A DNA stretch of 5,494 nt from Bacillus pseudomycoides DSM 12442 (GTDB lineage Bacteria; Bacillota; Bacilli; Bacillales; Bacillaceae_G): assembly GCF_000161455.1 (NCBI RefSeq), contig NZ_CM000745.1, positions 5,313,193-5,318,686 on the forward strand. The letters are read 5' to 3'. Below are positions 4,115 to 5,494 of this stretch, in pieces (position 1 is the stretch's first letter; every line of letters starts with the position of its first letter). Made by a program: the position numbers and the translations under genes. Under the pieces are notes generated by a model. That model made no database searches, was not told where the DNA came from, and saw nothing but the letters and a program-made list of their open reading frames with translations.

Positions 4115-5494
4115 TCAGTTCATTATATTTTCTACTTTGTCTTTATATACAATGTATTCTTTCCCATCCACTACTGCTACCACCGCAAATTCATCTTTTG
4201 GATTGAACGAAAGCCAGTCAGCCCACATGTTTGTATTTGGTCCTCCACTCCACATGTTATGAACAGTGTTTTTAGTTAAATTCATAACTTTATAAGACGC
4301 ATTTGGTGCATTTGTTCCAGTCTTTATTTCAAATGTGTATGCGTTATGAATTTTTTTATAAAAGTAGAAAACGTTTGATGGACGAAGCTGATTCATAAGA
4401 TCCTGTTCTTTTTTCTCTGCAATTTTCATCCCTTCTTGTAATGTGACAACATCTGTTCTTAATGTTTTCCAACTGTCTTTAGCTGAATTCAAGTTAGGGT
4501 TTAAGAATTTATATCTATTTTGATCAGCTTTTTGAGATGCTTTATCAATATGTCCCAGTACACTCGAATATTGAGAGTCTAAATCATCCCATTGCGTGGA
4601 CATATAAGTAAGAGCAGTGATAGCATTATCAATCGTACTATGCATATCACTAATATTATGAAACGCAACTCCAACTACACGATTTAATGTTATTTTATAA
4701 TCTACAGTCTTACGTAATTCTGTTAATGTAGGCTCTAATCGGCCTAAATTATCTCTTGCTGTACCTATCATTATACCACCAGAAATCAGCGTGGGAATAA
4801 AAGGGATCTTTACCATTGTTAATCCATCAGATTCTAATTTTTTATAATAGTTTACTTGTCCTAAAACTTCATCTAAACGCTTTTGGTCAGTCTCCACATC
4901 AGCACCTTGGTTTTTTAAAATCGATTGCAATGTCTCTTTATGGCTTCCAAATGCTCTAACATCTTGTCCAATATCGTCTTTTAACTTAGTTAATTCTTGT
5001 ATTAATTTTTGTGCATGCTCTTGGTTTTGTTGAATTTCACCTCGTAAATCTGTAATTCCTTTTTTTAAAGTATCTTCATTCCCTGTATTAATCGCCTCTA
5101 CTAATGTTCCATAATGATTATCAAATTTTGTATCATATTCAATAATGTCTGTCAATGTATCTAACAGCTGTTTTTTCACTTGCGTATCCCATGTAACAGC
5201 ATGTGCTCTTGCATTCTTTTGATCTTGTACAATTTTAATAGGCAAATCTGCATACCCATTAATAGTAATTCCTTCAAAACTCACATCTGGATTATTGATT
5301 AATAAATAAGAATATTCATTCATAGATTTTGCAAACATCCCAGCATCTTGCAAAGCTTTTTTCATTTGTTCTTCATTTGCTGAAAGAGACATATCTCCAG
5401 TGTTAGTTTGTTCAATTTCACTTGCAAAGGCTGTTACTGGTGTAACTACATTAGCTGTTGTAATAGTTAAAAACGTTGATACAGCGAGTATTTT
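4115..5494 (-). CDS. hblB: Haemolysin BL component B' (HblB), 5' end outside the window
   Basis: The 459 visible codons start a few residues inside a signal peptide (KILAVSTFLTITTANVV, cleavage likely after AFA before SEIEQTN) and end at TGA 4115-4117. Internal ATGs such as 5392 are not starts. The mature protein has the HBL/Nhe alpha-helical pore-forming fold: motifs DVSFEGITINGYADLP, QDQKNARAHAVTWDT, DLRGEIQQNQ and LKNQGADVETDQKRL, then the hydrophobic tongue (visible residues about 224-246, IPFIPTLISGGIMIG) that in this family inserts into the membrane, then helices with TYMSTQWDDLDSQY. A further C-terminal region of about 90 residues (from about 370, rich in Trp, Tyr and Asn) distinguishes HblB from the roughly 375-residue HblA. 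With about 7 missing residues the total would be near 466, the length I recall for HblB. It is normally last in hblCDAB, so the rest should lie beyond the right edge. The hbl promoter, PlcR-controlled in known strains, is not in view. Confidence 0.88.
   Translation of the reverse strand, partial: KILAVSTFLTITTANVVTPVTAFASEIEQTNTGDMSLSANEEQMKKALQDAGMFAKSMNEYSYLLINNPDVSFEGITINGYADLPIKIVQDQKNARAHAVTWDTQVKKQLLDTLTDIIEYDTKFDNHYGTLVEAINTGNEDTLKKGITDLRGEIQQNQEHAQKLIQELTKLKDDIGQDVRAFGSHKETLQSILKNQGADVETDQKRLDEVLGQVNYYKKLESDGLTMVKIPFIPTLISGGIMIGTARDNLGRLEPTLTELRKTVDYKITLNRVVGVAFHNISDMHSTIDNAITALTYMSTQWDDLDSQYSSVLGHIDKASQKADQNRYKFLNPNLNSAKDSWKTLRTDVVTLQEGMKIAEKKEQDLMNQLRPSNVFYFYKKIHNAYTFEIKTGTNAPNASYKVMNLTKNTVHNMWSGGPNTNMWADWLSFNPKDEFAVVAVVDGKEYIVYKDKVENIMN

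Noticed and set aside
4043..4279. Plus-strand open frame of 78 codons
   Set aside because: It begins inside the Tn3 terminal repeat and runs antisense through the 3' end of hblB.
4115..5392. hblB starting at ATG 5392
   Set aside because: The frame continues upstream through a signal peptide and cleavage site (AFA before SEIEQ) to the window edge, so 5392 is internal.
1..5494. CRISPR array, tRNA or rRNA genes
   Set aside because: No regularly spaced direct repeats, tRNA-like cloverleaf or rRNA-like sequence was seen on either strand.

Overview
The window is AT-rich, low-GC Firmicute DNA. It very probably comes from the Bacillus cereus group, because its right end carries the 3' part of hblB, a component gene of the haemolysin BL enterotoxin locus. 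Other signs agree: strong AGGAGG-type ribosome binding sites, TTG starts, and small Cro/C1-type regulators paired with membrane proteins. Family names come from reading the translations; no database was searched.

Layout. Positions 1-380 hold a promoter, a small two-TM membrane protein gene broken by a frameshift, and its terminator. Positions 437-750 hold a minus-strand 53-residue glycine-zipper-like membrane peptide that starts at TTG and has its own terminator. Positions 750-1180 contain no convincing gene, only an A/T-only inverted repeat, an orphan bidirectional terminator and decayed-looking sequence. Positions 1185-1880 (minus strand) and 2231-3138 (plus strand) are two divergent operons of the same design: a 64-68 residue XRE-type repressor-like protein whose stop overlaps the start of a four-TM membrane protein. 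The plus-strand operon adds a small CxxC/CxxC protein. Each promoter appears to carry a pair of TGTAA-N8-TTACA-like palindromes 20-21 bp apart, although the second site of the minus-strand pair is degenerate. This suggests autoregulation and perhaps cross-regulation. Between the two promoters lies a decayed minus-strand reading frame.

Positions 3362-4078 are the right-hand remnant of a Tn3-family transposon: the C-terminal third or less of the transposase, a terminator hairpin, and a terminal inverted repeat whose outer end lies 36 bp past the hblB stop codon. hblB (4115-5494, minus strand) converges on it and runs off the right edge, with only a few N-terminal residues missing.

How it fits together. 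This looks like an accessory region next to a virulence locus, with small membrane and regulator genes, several of them decayed, and a truncated transposon marking the boundary with hbl. The part most worth attention is the pair of divergent regulator/membrane modules with matching operator-like sites.
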